A stretch of 25,705 nt of DNA from an uncultured Clostridia bacterium (GCA_949448405.1 CASTFX010000003.1:1-25705); one strand, 5' to 3'; positions 8,211 to 16,954 are shown, numbered from the stretch's first letter. Notes: generated by a model from the sequence alone, not told the origin. Made by a program: numbers and translations.

Positions 8211-9170
8211 ATGAATAGATTAATTAGATGGTATAATCAAAACAGAGTATTTGTTTGGATAGCTACTATTATGATAGTCCTAATCCTTGTAATAATACAG
8301 ATACTAAATGCATTAGTTGGAGAAGAAAATGCGCAAAAGAGAAATAATCTAAATTCAGGAAATAGTAGTACTAACGACAGTACTACTATTTCTAAACCAA
8401 ATACAAGTGTAATAACAGGAGATGACATACCAGAAGAGAGTAGTAAAACAAATGAAGCTAGTATAAAGCAATTTGTAGAATACTGTAATAATGGGGAAAT
8501 CGAAAATGCATATAACATGTTAACAGATGAATGTAAATCTAATATTTATCCATCATTAGAATATTTTAATGAAAATTACTACCAAAAAGTATTTTATATG
8601 CAAAGAATGTATAAACTAGAAAATTGGTATGCAGAAAGCAAATTATATACTTATTATATAACTTATACTGAAGATGTTTTAGCAACTGGAAATTTAAACT
8701 CAGTAGATAATAAATCAGATTATATAACAGTCGTAAGAAATAAAAATGAAAATAAATTAAATATTAGTAGTTATGTTGGAAGAGAAATGTTAGGGAAAAC
8801 TGTAAGTAGAGATGGGGTAAATATAACTATTAACTTTTTAGATTTATATATGGACTATACAATAGCAAATATAAGTATGAAAAATAATACAAATAGTACA
8901 ATTTGCGTAGATACAAAAGATAATATACAAAAAACATATTTATATGGCGAAAATGATGTAAAATACACAGCTTTACTAAATGAAACAGCAAATGAACAAC
9001 TAACTGTAAAAAAAGGAATGACAAATAAACTAAATATAAAATTTAATAAGATATATAATACTGAAAGAGAAATAAGAGGAATTATCTTTTCAGGAATAGT
9101 ACTTAATTATGAAGAATACTTAGAAAATACAAGTAGTAAAAAAGGAACAATAATAAATATAGAAATATAA
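8211..9170 (+). CDS. Single-span VirB8/TcpC-like protein with extracellular NTF2-like module (putative)
   Basis: This 319-aa protein starts at ATG 8211 after a perfect AAGGAGGGG. It has a short basic cytoplasmic N-terminus (NRLIRWYNQNR), one membrane span (about residues 15-37, VFVWIATIMIVLILVIIQIL), a Ser/Thr/Asn-rich stalk, and an extracellular part. The segment around IKQFVEYCNNGEIENAYNMLTDECK has the look of an NTF2-like fold, as in VirB8/TcpC, and recurs in the protein at 12183. The C-terminal ~110 residues (from GVNITINFLDLYMDYTIANIS) look like a beta-sandwich. Position between the VirB6-like protein and the wall hydrolase fits a VirB8-type scaffold. The fold assignment is inferred from sequence character and context. 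Confidence 0.55.
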   Translation: MNRLIRWYNQNRVFVWIATIMIVLILVIIQILNALVGEENAQKRNNLNSGNSSTNDSTTISKPNTSVITGDDIPEESSKTNEASIKQFVEYCNNGEIENAYNMLTDECKSNIYPSLEYFNENYYQKVFYMQRMYKLENWYAESKLYTYYITYTEDVLATGNLNSVDNKSDYITVVRNKNENKLNISSYVGREMLGKTVSRDGVNITINFLDLYMDYTIANISMKNNTNSTICVDTKDNIQKTYLYGENDVKYTALLNETANEQLTVKKGMTNKLNIKFNKIYNTEREIRGIIFSGIVLNYEEYLENTSSKKGTIINIEI

Positions 9171-9181
9171 GGAGAGGCAAC

Positions 9182-12169
9182 ATGGATCCAGAAAAACAAG
9201 ATAAAAAAGAGGACGAGTTAGACTCAAGAAAACTTTTAAAAACAGGAAAAGACTTATTTGGAAAAGCAAAAAATACTTTCAAAATGATAAAAAGAATGAT
9301 AGCTGCAATAACTGCTTTGCCTATAATAATAAAGCTTGCAGTTATCTTTGGAGTAATTGCAGCAGTTATAACCTTTTTTTCATCAATATTAGATTGGTTT
9401 CAATCTAATACCGTTGCAGATGTTGCTTCAATGAATGTTATAAATTCAGAAGTAAGTATTGAAAATGCAGGTGGAGACAATGGATATTACTTTAAGATAA
9501 ATAATGAAATACTTGATAAATATATGGAAGATAGTTTTTATGCAGACCAAGAAGATTATAGAGCAGACGAATTACCAACAAACGAGGACTATGAAGAAGA
9601 GGAAGATGAAGAAGAGGAAGAGTCCAATGAAGAAGTGCTAGATGAAGACAAAGAGGAATATGATGAAGAAAACAAAGAAAAGACAGAACTTGCTCTTGAA
9701 GATTGGTTTAAAGTAAAAGACTTTAAAGAGTATTTTATAAAAATGATAAGAGCAGAAATTGCAAGTACATATCCAAAACTTGGAAACTATGAAGGAACAA
9801 ATCCAGATGGACAAGGAAATAAAAGAGATGATGATAACGACTATGTGGCTCAAGGTGTTGTAAAAATACATAGAACCAAAATGAATGAAGATGGAACAGT
9901 TGGAGAGGAATTAGAACTTACATATTTACCACGTGAAGATTTAAAAGATTTAATAGATGAGAATAATTTAAAAGCATTAGATTATTTTTCATTTGATGCA
10001 AATACAGGTCTTATATATTATGCAACATATGTAGAGGTTGTTGTAACCGTTGATGGAGTGGAAACTTCAAGAACATATCAACTTAACGAAGATAATGCAT
10101 CCTACAAAAACTTAACTGCAATGTGTAGTATGCCATATAACTTTTTGTTTTCATTATTACAAGAATCAAAAAATCCAAATTACTTAATGAAAGTAATAGA
10201 TTTGTTACTAGAAAAAAGCGAAGTAATATTAATGATACAAGATCAATTAAATATTACAATTCAAACAGAAGTAAATAGACAAGTACAAAGAACAGATTCA
10301 ACACCGCTTACAGGACATACAGAAACTCTTAGAGGTGTAAATGGTATTAGTGAAGAAAGAAGCTATTGGTCATATGGAGCGACAACTTCTGAATATGAAT
10401 TCCCAGCAGGAGCAACACAAACTATTGTAACTACTACATATAGAAATACTGCATGCGTGTATGTAAAAAAAGCAGAAACTTGGTGTATGGATTTTGAACA
10501 AGGTGTTACACTAAACGTAAAAGAAGAAGAAGGAGAAGAAGTAGAAACTCCACATGATGAAGGAGAATTTGCAGGTTTAAATTATAGCACGCTTATATCA
10601 AGTAATAGAGGAAGTATTCCATCTCCAAGTGAAGGTGCAAGCTTTACAATTATTGAAGTATATTTATCTGATGAAATGCTAAATCATACAACAAAAATAG
10701 ATACAAAGGACTATACTTGGCAGACTAATGTATTAGTAGAAAAGAAAATAAACTATGAGAGATTTTTAGGTTTATGGAAAAATGACAAGGGAGAATACTA
10801 TGATGGTTGTCTATTTGACCCAAATGGAAAAGATGTCAAATATGAAGAAGTAGAAGATAATAGAAAGTTAGAAGTTGTAGTAGATAATATAGCAGATGCT
10901 CAAGGACAAACTATAAACGATTTGATAGACTTATTAGGATTACATGAAAATACCCAAACACATGAACAATTAATGAAATACTATTGGAATATATATTATG
11001 GAGAAGAAATTTACGAAGTAGACTTAGAAGAATTACTTGATTTATTTAATACAGAAACATTTTCTCCAATAAAAGGTGGATCAATATATGGAAGCTCAGT
11101 AGAAGAAAGAGTATGGTTTGCATTAATAGATGCAGGATTTAGTGAATATGCAGCAGCAGGAGCAATGGGAAATATATGGAAAGAAAGTGGATTCTTACCA
11201 AATAATTTACAAAATTCATATGAAAAAAAGCTAGGAATGAATGATACAGAATATACTACTAAAGTAGATGATGGAACATATACAAACTTTACAAGTGATA
11301 GTGCTGGATATGGTCTATGTCAATGGACTGATAGTAGAAGAAAATCAGGATTGTTTGAGTATATTAAAGGCAAGGGAGTAAGTATTAGTGATGCAAATTC
11401 ACAAATTGAATATTTGCTTGCAGAATTAGGAATACAAAATGGTGCAACAAGTTTTGCAGCATACAATTTATTAACATATCATGGATATTGTGGAGATGAT
11501 TGGATAAATGCAGAAAGTGTAGAAGAAGCTACAAGAGCATTTTGCTGGTCATTTGAAAGACCAGGAGATCCAGTATTAACAGACAGAATAAATCAAGCCG
11601 AAAAATATTATGCACAGTTCCATGGAAAAACAAGACCAGAATTTGGTGGGGAAACTGTAACAATAGGCTCATATACATTCCCACACTATTTGCAAAAGAA
11701 CTACTCAGGATCATATGGAACATCAACAATAGCAGCAGCAGGATGCGGACCAACAAGTTTAGCTATGATACTTGCAGGATTATTAGGAGATAATACAATA
11801 GACCCTATTTCAGTTGTTGAAAGTATAAAAGCAAATTGGCCAAATGGTAGTTACTATGTAAATGGAAAGGGTTCAAGCCATTGTATTTTTAGAAGTGATT
11901 TCCTATTCAAATATTATGGAGTAACTTCACAAATGTATCCAAGTCAAGCTCAAGCATTGCAAGCATTAGAGCAAGGATATCCAGTAATTGGAGGAGAAGA
12001 TGGACATATTTTAGCAATTATACCAGTTTCAGAAGAACTAAAAGCACAAGGTTATAAATTTTACATATTAGACTCAGCAAGAGGGCATGATGGACCATAT
12101 AAATCAGTTGCAGATGCTAATAAAGTAGTTAGAGGATATTTAAGATTTAATGCAATCATAAAACCTTAA
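9182..12169 (+). CDS. Membrane-anchored wall hydrolase: phage-lysozyme-like plus C39-like domains (VirB1-like)
   Basis: This 995-aa protein has a charged cytoplasmic N-terminus and a membrane span near residues 48-70 (IIIKLAVIFGVIAAVITFFSS). An acidic stretch and a large extracellular region of unknown fold follow. From about residue 642 (VEERVWFALIDAGFSEYAAAG) comes a phage-tail-lysozyme-like domain with likely catalytic Glu668 in IWKESGF and the GYGLCQWTD signature. From about 835 to the end is a C39-like cysteine-peptidase fold, with Cys855 in AAGCGPTSLAM and His942 in DGHILAI. AGGAGAGG precedes ATG 9182. Such bifunctional hydrolases open peptidoglycan for Gram-positive conjugation machines, taking the VirB1 role. 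The peptidase may cut muropeptide cross-bridges; its substrate is not shown by the sequence. Confidence 0.85.
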   Translation: MDPEKQDKKEDELDSRKLLKTGKDLFGKAKNTFKMIKRMIAAITALPIIIKLAVIFGVIAAVITFFSSILDWFQSNTVADVASMNVINSEVSIENAGGDNGYYFKINNEILDKYMEDSFYADQEDYRADELPTNEDYEEEEDEEEEESNEEVLDEDKEEYDEENKEKTELALEDWFKVKDFKEYFIKMIRAEIASTYPKLGNYEGTNPDGQGNKRDDDNDYVAQGVVKIHRTKMNEDGTVGEELELTYLPREDLKDLIDENNLKALDYFSFDANTGLIYYATYVEVVVTVDGVETSRTYQLNEDNASYKNLTAMCSMPYNFLFSLLQESKNPNYLMKVIDLLLEKSEVILMIQDQLNITIQTEVNRQVQRTDSTPLTGHTETLRGVNGISEERSYWSYGATTSEYEFPAGATQTIVTTTYRNTACVYVKKAETWCMDFEQGVTLNVKEEEGEEVETPHDEGEFAGLNYSTLISSNRGSIPSPSEGASFTIIEVYLSDEMLNHTTKIDTKDYTWQTNVLVEKKINYERFLGLWKNDKGEYYDGCLFDPNGKDVKYEEVEDNRKLEVVVDNIADAQGQTINDLIDLLGLHENTQTHEQLMKYYWNIYYGEEIYEVDLEELLDLFNTETFSPIKGGSIYGSSVEERVWFALIDAGFSEYAAAGAMGNIWKESGFLPNNLQNSYEKKLGMNDTEYTTKVDDGTYTNFTSDSAGYGLCQWTDSRRKSGLFEYIKGKGVSISDANSQIEYLLAELGIQNGATSFAAYNLLTYHGYCGDDWINAESVEEATRAFCWSFERPGDPVLTDRINQAEKYYAQFHGKTRPEFGGETVTIGSYTFPHYLQKNYSGSYGTSTIAAAGCGPTSLAMILAGLLGDNTIDPISVVESIKANWPNGSYYVNGKGSSHCIFRSDFLFKYYGVTSQMYPSQAQALQALEQGYPVIGGEDGHILAIIPVSEELKAQGYKFYILDSARGHDGPYKSVADANKVVRGYLRFNAIIKP

Positions 12170-12182
12170 AAAGGAGAGGATT

Positions 12183-13526
12183 ATGAGTAAAACACAAAAA
12201 ACATTAATAATAGCAATAATTATAGTAATGGTCACACTTATATGTATTTTAAGCATATATCTCACATTAAGAAGAAAAGGCTTTGGTAGTGAAGAGGTAT
12301 ATGAATACATTGAAGAAATTAAACCAGAAGAAAGAATAGCAATAGTTGACATTAGAAATCATTACTATATTGTACAATCTTGTATAAATAAATTTTATAC
12401 ATATAATGATATAATATCTAATATAAAAGAATACTATGGTGGAGAAGATGAAGAAGTTATTAAAGAAGCAACAAGTGAAAATGCAGCCATTATATACAAT
12501 TTATTAGATGAAGAATATATAAAAAGTAGAGAAATTACAAAGGGCAATTTATTAACAAAAATAGGAAAAGTAAATGGTTCAATAGTAGATATTAATAATA
12601 TGTATGTCAGTGAAAAAAGTACTAATATTTCAGTATATATAGTGAATGGAACTTTAAGAGATAAAAAATCTAATAATATTTCAAGTTTTAAAATGATAGT
12701 AAAATTAGATTTCGCAAATGAAACTTTTAGTATAATTCCAGACGATTATGTAGATGAAATTTATCCCAATGTTGAAATTGGTGGAAATATTAATATAGAA
12801 GTACCAGAAAATATCAAAATCAATAAAAATAATAAATACTTATTTAAAGTAGTTTCTGATGATACATATATAATGGACTTATTTAATAAACTTAAAGAAG
12901 AACTATTATATAATACAAAAGAAATATATAATGATTTAAATCAAGATTACAAAAATTCTAAATTTGCAAGTGAAGAAGAATTTGACAAATATGTAAAAAA
13001 TAAGTATGCCAATTTAAAAAATATAAATGCAGAGAGCTACAAAGAAACAAAAAAAGAAGATTACACACAATACATTATAATTGACTCAGAAGGAAATTAT
13101 TATATATTTAGGGAAATAGCACCAATGCAGTATTCATTAATACTAGATACATATACTATAGATATTCCAGAATTTGTAGACAGATATAATAAATCAAAAG
13201 CACAAGAAAAGGTAATACTAAATTTAAATAAATTTATGTTAGCCATAAATGACAAAGATTATAAAACCGCATATAATATGCTTGCAGACAGTTTTAAGAA
13301 AAATAATTTTCAAACAATTGGAGAATTTGAAAAATACATGAAGAACAATTTCTTTGACAAAAATAAATTTGACTATAAATATTTTGGAGATGAGGCAGGA
13401 ACTTATTATACCTATAAAGTTGATATATCAGACCAAGAAGAAAAGATAAGACAAACGATAACTAAAAACTTTATAATATTACTTGGAGAAGGAACAGAAT
13501 TTGAAATATCTTTCAATATTAAATAA
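12183..13526 (+). CDS. Single-span lipoprotein-size membrane protein with NTF2-like repeats (putative VirB8-like)
   Basis: This 447-aa protein starts at ATG 12183 after AAAAGGAGAGG. It has one membrane span (residues 4-28, TLIIAIIIVMVTLICILSIYL) and an extracellular part rich in Lys, Asn, Tyr and Glu. Segments near residues 52-110, 235-290 and 355-420 resemble each other in pattern. The last, LNKFMLAINDKDYKTAYNMLADSFK, resembles the NTF2-like segment of the protein at 8211 (shared AYNML). It is the last gene before a strong terminator, so it closes the operon that starts at 1836. The role is probably a structural part of the transenvelope channel. I do not recognise a specific family. Confidence 0.5.
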   Translation: MSKTQKTLIIAIIIVMVTLICILSIYLTLRRKGFGSEEVYEYIEEIKPEERIAIVDIRNHYYIVQSCINKFYTYNDIISNIKEYYGGEDEEVIKEATSENAAIIYNLLDEEYIKSREITKGNLLTKIGKVNGSIVDINNMYVSEKSTNISVYIVNGTLRDKKSNNISSFKMIVKLDFANETFSIIPDDYVDEIYPNVEIGGNINIEVPENIKINKNNKYLFKVVSDDTYIMDLFNKLKEELLYNTKEIYNDLNQDYKNSKFASEEEFDKYVKNKYANLKNINAESYKETKKEDYTQYIIIDSEGNYYIFREIAPMQYSLILDTYTIDIPEFVDRYNKSKAQEKVILNLNKFMLAINDKDYKTAYNMLADSFKKNNFQTIGEFEKYMKNNFFDKNKFDYKYFGDEAGTYYTYKVDISDQEEKIRQTITKNFIILLGEGTEFEISFNIK

Positions 13527-13531
13527 GATTT

Positions 13532-13558
13532 AAAGGCTGCAGTTTAAGCAGCCTTTTT
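13532..13558 (+). terminator. Intrinsic terminator of the secretion operon
   Basis: AAAGGCTGC, loop AGTTTAA, GCAGCC, then TTTTT. Clear GC stem followed by a T-run 6 nt after the stop codon. Confidence 0.95.
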
Positions 13559-13576
13559 CTAAGCATAATTACAACA

Positions 13577-13620
13577 ATGTAACGGAAATGTAACAAACTT
13601 GTAATAAAACTGTAATATAA
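13577..13620 (+). promoter_or_regulatory. Four 11-bp phased TGTAA direct repeats (Pho-box-like operator)
   Basis: TGTAA starts at 13578, 13589, 13600 and 13611, exactly 11 bp apart; the units read ATGTAAC, ATGTAAC, TTGTAAT, CTGTAAT. The core is the reverse complement of the TTACA core repeated at 1690-1722. The array ends 17 bp before the -10 element, where a -35 would be, as in activator-dependent Pho-type promoters. The CGG at 13583 is non-coding. Confidence 0.55.
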
Positions 13621-13634
13621 TATAACTAGAAATA

Positions 13635-13643
13635 TGGTATAAT
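13635..13643 (+). promoter_or_regulatory. Extended -10 promoter of the 465-aa gene
   Basis: TGG-TATAAT with TATAAT at 13638-13643. No -35 match at 16-18 bp spacing; the phased repeats occupy that place. Confidence 0.6.
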
Positions 13644-13684
13644 AAATAATATTATTGCGAATGAAAAAAGGAGGAATAAAAGAT

Positions 13685-15082
13685 ATGTTAGAAAAACAAG
13701 ATGTTATAACAATTAAAGAACTAAAAACATACCTTTTATCTTTAGAGAGCGAAAAATCCAGAGCAAAAGCAGACCAAGTTCATCAGTACAGAACAAGATG
13801 CAATATAAATAATAAAAAAGTAAGACAAAGGGAAATACAAAAAATAACTAAAGTAATAGATAAACAATATGAAGCTATTTTTCGAATTAAAAATGAAATA
13901 GTAGCTTTATTAAAAGAATGCGAAAAAATACCGACTCAAATGGAAGAACTAGAAATTTTAAAATATATGATTTATAGAGTAAATATAAAAAACTCAGAAA
14001 ATATCGTTGCAAAAGTTATAAGACGACTAGGCAAAAGATATAATGAGATTGTTGAATTAGTTGAACAAAAGATAAAAGAGTTCCCAGCACTTGAAAATGT
14101 AGAAGAAATTGATTTTAGCATATATAAACCCAAAACAGATAGTTTAGAAAGAGCTAAAAATGAATATAAACTTGAATATACAGAAGAAGAGAGACTAGAA
14201 TTAATTAGAAAAGAATTAGATATAATAGAAAAAGCAAAACAATTTAATACAATACCAATTCCGCATGAAATATTAAAGAATTCAGATAAAGACTTACAAA
14301 CAAAAATGCAAAAGTTTAATAATATCAGGCAAAAAAGATTAAGAGTAATTGCAACTATGGAAGCAGACTATTTAAAATTACAAGAGCCAAGAGAGCTAAA
14401 TGCAATGATAGATGATGCAATATTAGCACTAGAAACTGCAAATGAAATAATTCCGAAATCTGAATACAATAAAATTAAAAGTAGTCTTTTAAAGAAAAGA
14501 AAAAAGACATTTAGAAATACAAATGACATAAGAAACCTAATAAAAGCTAAAGAAAGAAAAACAGGAATAATTAATTATAATGTGCAAGAAGCAAGATATT
14601 CAAGAATGGAAGCTTTAAGAAATATAATTTCAGAAGCTACAAATATAATAAATGCAAATGCTATACCAGGAGCAGAAGAGCAGCTAGAGAAGTTAAAGAT
14701 TTCATATCAAAGAGAAAAACAATATGCAGCTGTAATAGAAAAGCTAGAGGAAGAATCAGGAGGAACAGGATATCAAAACACAGAAGTAAGAGCTTTTGAA
14801 GAACAGATTCATACTTTAGAATATAAAATAAGAAATTCAAAAATGATAACGGCTGAAGAATCAGAAAAGATTAAAAAAGCAAAAAAAGAATTGATTATAC
14901 TATGGAAAATGGAAATAGACACAGCTCTTACAAAGAGAAGAGAAACACTAGAACTTCCAAAACCTAAAAAAGATAATAATGAAGATTATAATAAATCAAA
15001 AGCAAGTAGTAGAAGGGCAAAAAAGAGAGCATTCATTCAACTTGGTAGAGCAAGAACAGGAAAACATGCTTGTGTAAGATAA
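13685..15082 (+). CDS. Coiled-coil protein of unknown function
   Basis: I do not recognise this 465-aa protein. It is soluble, highly charged (Lys/Glu-rich), predicted mostly helical with long coiled coils, has no signal peptide or membrane span, and ends in a short basic tail (RRAKKRAFIQLGRARTGKHACVR in order). Start choice: ATG 13685 lies 10 nt after AAAGGAGG; an in-frame ATG at 13655 would place that ribosome site inside the gene and lacks its own. It has its own promoter with phased repeats like those of the secretion operon, so it may be co-regulated with it and could be an accessory or cargo protein. That link is inference from the shared operator only. Confidence 0.7.
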   Translation: MLEKQDVITIKELKTYLLSLESEKSRAKADQVHQYRTRCNINNKKVRQREIQKITKVIDKQYEAIFRIKNEIVALLKECEKIPTQMEELEILKYMIYRVNIKNSENIVAKVIRRLGKRYNEIVELVEQKIKEFPALENVEEIDFSIYKPKTDSLERAKNEYKLEYTEEERLELIRKELDIIEKAKQFNTIPIPHEILKNSDKDLQTKMQKFNNIRQKRLRVIATMEADYLKLQEPRELNAMIDDAILALETANEIIPKSEYNKIKSSLLKKRKKTFRNTNDIRNLIKAKERKTGIINYNVQEARYSRMEALRNIISEATNIINANAIPGAEEQLEKLKISYQREKQYAAVIEKLEEESGGTGYQNTEVRAFEEQIHTLEYKIRNSKMITAEESEKIKKAKKELIILWKMEIDTALTKRRETLELPKPKKDNNEDYNKSKASSRRAKKRAFIQLGRARTGKHACVR

Positions 15083-15091
15083 AAGAATATT

Positions 15092-15131
15092 AACACCTCT
15101 AAAATCATATAAATAAAAGAGGTGTTTTTTT
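15092..15131 (+). terminator. Terminator hairpin that also carries the dacA ribosome binding site
   Basis: AACACCTCT (15092-15100), 17-nt loop, AGAGGTGTT (15118-15126), then T-run to 15131, immediately followed by ATG 15132. The only Shine-Dalgarno sequence for the next gene (GAGGTG, 15119-15124) is in the 3' arm of the stem. The hairpin may both terminate the upstream transcript and mask translation of dacA on readthrough RNA. Confidence 0.75.
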
Positions 15132-16376
15132 ATGCAAAAAATTAAAATGATTATAGGAATCATTATATTCATAATAGTCTTAAACATAATGAACCCTATA
15201 TATGCAGATGATGAACTAGAAGAAACAAGTATAACACTAGAAGAAATGGAACAAATAATAGAAGCAACAAGTAATATAGAAGAAATACCAATAATTAATT
15301 CAAGAAATGCTGTTATATATGACAGGACATCTCGGAAAAGTATTATATGGAAAACAAGAAAACAAAAGATGCAAAATGGCATCTACAACTAAAATTATGA
15401 GTTCAATAATAGTAGTAGAAAATGTAAAAAATTTAAACGAGAAAGTTAAAATTTCATCAAAAGCCGCAGGAATTGGAGGCTCAAGATTAGGACTTCATAC
15501 AAATGATGAAGTAACTGTAAATGATTTACTATATGGACTCATGTTATGTTCTCGGAAATGATGCAGCAATTGCACTTGCAGAATATGTAGCAGGAAGTGT
15601 AGAAGAATTCGCAAACTTAATGAATAAAAAAGCAGAGGAATTAAATTTAAAAGATACACATTTTGTAACACCACATGGGCTTGATGAAGAAGCACATTAT
15701 ACAACAGCATATGAACTTGCTAAGATTGCAGACTATGCAATGAATATAAAAGAGATAGAGCAAATTGTAAAAACTAAATCTTATACTGTAAATATTAATG
15801 GACATTCTAAAAATATCAATAATACAAATGAGCTTTTAGGATATCTAGAAGGAGTATATGGAGTAAAAACAGGCTTTACAAATGGAGCTAATAGATGCTT
15901 AGTAACCTCTATAAAGAGAGGAGAAATGAATGTAATATGTGTAGTGCTTGGAGCAGATACAAAAAAAGATAGAACAAAAGATAGCATAAAACTTATAGAA
16001 TATACATTTTCAAATTTTCAGATGGTAGACTTAAAATATATGATTGAAGATGAATTTGACATGCTAGCTGAAAAATCAAAATTTGATATAATCAAAGGAA
16101 TAAATAATAATTTAAAGATAGATTTAGAAAAAAATAATATAACATATTATCCAGTAAACAAAAACGATGTTAAAGATATAAAAATTGAGATAGAAATAAA
16201 AAATAGCTTAGAAGCACCAGTTTATACAAATGATAAACTTCGGAACGTTAGAAGTAAAGATAGATAATGAAGTAATAAATAGTCTAGATATATTTGCAAA
16301 AAACGAAATTCGTAAAAAGGAAGTATTCGACTATTTTAAGCAACTATTAAGTAATTTAAAGAATATTTTTATATAA
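15132..16376 (+). CDS. dacA: D-alanyl-D-alanine carboxypeptidase (PBP5/S11 family), read through three CGGA sites
   Basis: This 413-aa protein trims the terminal D-Ala of peptidoglycan stem peptides outside the membrane. It is encoded in four frame segments joined at 15333, 15553 and 16241. It has a signal peptide (KMIIGIIIFIIVLNIMNPIYA). Catalytic motifs after joining are STTK (Ser84, Lys87), SGN (Ser140-Gly141-Asn142) and KTG (245-247). The joins give TSGKVLYGK, LCSGNDAAIAL and NDKLGTLEVKI, all as expected for the family; the Gly of SGN is itself encoded by CGGA. The last segment ends with a C-terminal amphipathic stretch (DYFKQLLSNLKNIF) at TAA 16374. Reading all joins gives a normal-length, intact enzyme. 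Taken as plain sequence it would be a pseudogene with three frameshifts, but every reading-frame motif is preserved. Confidence 0.9.
15333..15336 (+). other. CGGA recoding site 3 (Gly, +1)
   Basis: Context TCT-CGG-A in dacA. The shift gives YDRTSGKVLYG followed by the STTK active-site motif; unshifted frame stops at 15390-15392. Confidence 0.92.
15553..15556 (+). other. CGGA recoding site 4 (Gly of the SGN motif, +1)
   Basis: Context TCT-CGG-A-AAT in dacA: Ser, Gly (CGGA), Asn form the catalytic SxN motif. Unshifted frame stops two codons later (TGA 15559-15561). Confidence 0.95.
16241..16244 (+). other. CGGA recoding site 5 (Gly, +1)
   Basis: Context CTT-CGG-A in dacA. Shift gives KLGTLEVKIDNEV, a typical beta-domain ending of S11 carboxypeptidases; unshifted frame stops at 16265-16267. 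Confidence 0.9.
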
Positions 16377-16405
16377 TTACAGCTAAATACTATATTTAGC
16401 TGTAA
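16377..16405. terminator. Perfect hairpin after dacA, no T-run
   Basis: TTACAGCTAAATA, loop CTA, TATTTAGCTGTAA: a 13-bp perfect stem directly after the dacA stop. Lacks a clear T-tract downstream, so termination or mRNA 3'-end protection is only likely. The remaining 16406-16524 is AT-rich with nothing else recognised. Confidence 0.5.
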
Positions 16406-16524
16406 CACTATCTTAAAATATGTAATATATATAATAGAGTCAAATATAATTTTACTAAAATTCAATTCTAAATTATAATAAAACTGAATATATATTAATT
16501 AGATAGAAAGATAAGAGCTAATCC

Positions 16525-16553
16525 TTGACAAAGCAACTAAATTCTGTTATTAT
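16525..16553 (+). promoter_or_regulatory. Promoter of the tRNA cluster
   Basis: TTGACA (16525-16530), 17-bp spacer, TATTAT (16548-16553), about 58 bp before the first tRNA. Confidence 0.8.
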
Positions 16554-16611
16554 ATTAAAGCAGTTAGATTAAGAATTTACAAAGAAGTTAATAGCTAAAT
16601 TCTTGAAATAT

Positions 16612-16685
16612 GCAGGTATAGTTTAGTGGTAAAATAAAACCTTGCCAAGGTTTAGTTACGGGTTCGATTCCCGTTACCTGCTCCA
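16612..16685 (+). tRNA. tRNA-Gly (anticodon GCC)
   Basis: Full cloverleaf with acceptor GCAGGTA/TACCTGC, anticodon loop TTGCCAA (seven nt) and encoded CCA. Close to the Bacillus tRNA-Gly(GCC). The loop is of normal size, so this gene is not an obvious four-base decoder of CGGA. Confidence 0.95.
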
Positions 16686-16690
16686 CAAAC

Positions 16691-16765
16691 GGCGAGTTAG
16701 CCAAGCGGTAAGGCACGAGTCTGCAAAACTCTGATTCATCGGTTCGATTCCGATACTCGCCTCCA
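16691..16765 (+). tRNA. tRNA-Cys (anticodon GCA)
   Basis: Acceptor GGCGAGT/ACTCGCC, anticodon loop CTGCAAA, T-arm ATCGG/CCGAT, discriminator T and encoded CCA. Confidence 0.95.
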
Positions 16766-16790
16766 TCAGATGCTAAAGCATTTACTGTTA

Positions 16791-16866
16791 GGGTGTGTAG
16801 TTCAATGGTAGAACGCCCCACTGTCACTGGGGAAGTTGGAGGTTCAAATCCTTCCCACACTCGCCA
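16791..16866 (+). tRNA. tRNA-Asp (anticodon GTC)
   Basis: Acceptor GGGTGTG/CACACTC with one G-T pair, anticodon stem CCCCA/TGGGG around CTGTCAC, discriminator G, encoded CCA. Confidence 0.93.
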
Positions 16867-16893
16867 AAAAGCACCTATTTATAGGTGCTTTTT
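16866..16893 (+). terminator. Terminator of the tRNA cluster
   Basis: AAAAAGCACCTA, loop TTTA, TAGGTGCTTTTT; directly after the tRNA-Asp CCA end. Confidence 0.93.
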
Positions 16894-16928
16894 ATATGGT
16901 TCAAAATGGTTCATCGTCAATAGTTGGG

Positions 16929-16954
16929 GTGAAATACTTGAAAAGTATTTTCAC
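16929..16954. other. Imperfect hairpin in the spacer after the tRNAs
   Basis: GTGAAATACTT paired with AAGTATTTTCAC (one bulged T). Within the 254-bp spacer 16867-17120; function not evident, possibly a second terminator or a leader structure. Confidence 0.35.

Noticed and set aside
1836..13526. Complete integrative conjugative element
   Set aside because: No relaxase, coupling ATPase, integrase or att repeats are visible. Only the transport part can be supported; the rest may lie upstream of the window.
13580..13590. CGGA at 13583 as a tenth recoding site
   Set aside because: It lies in intergenic DNA inside the phased repeat array, before the promoter.
16612..16685. tRNA-Gly in the window as the CGGA decoder
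   Set aside because: Its anticodon loop has seven bases (TTGCCAA, anticodon GCC) and it looks like an ordinary GGC/GGT reader. The decoder, if a tRNA, must be elsewhere.
16588..16860. 90-aa minus-strand reading frame and an 80-aa plus-strand frame over the tRNAs
   Set aside because: Both are antisense or sense translations of tRNA genes, a common false protein family.
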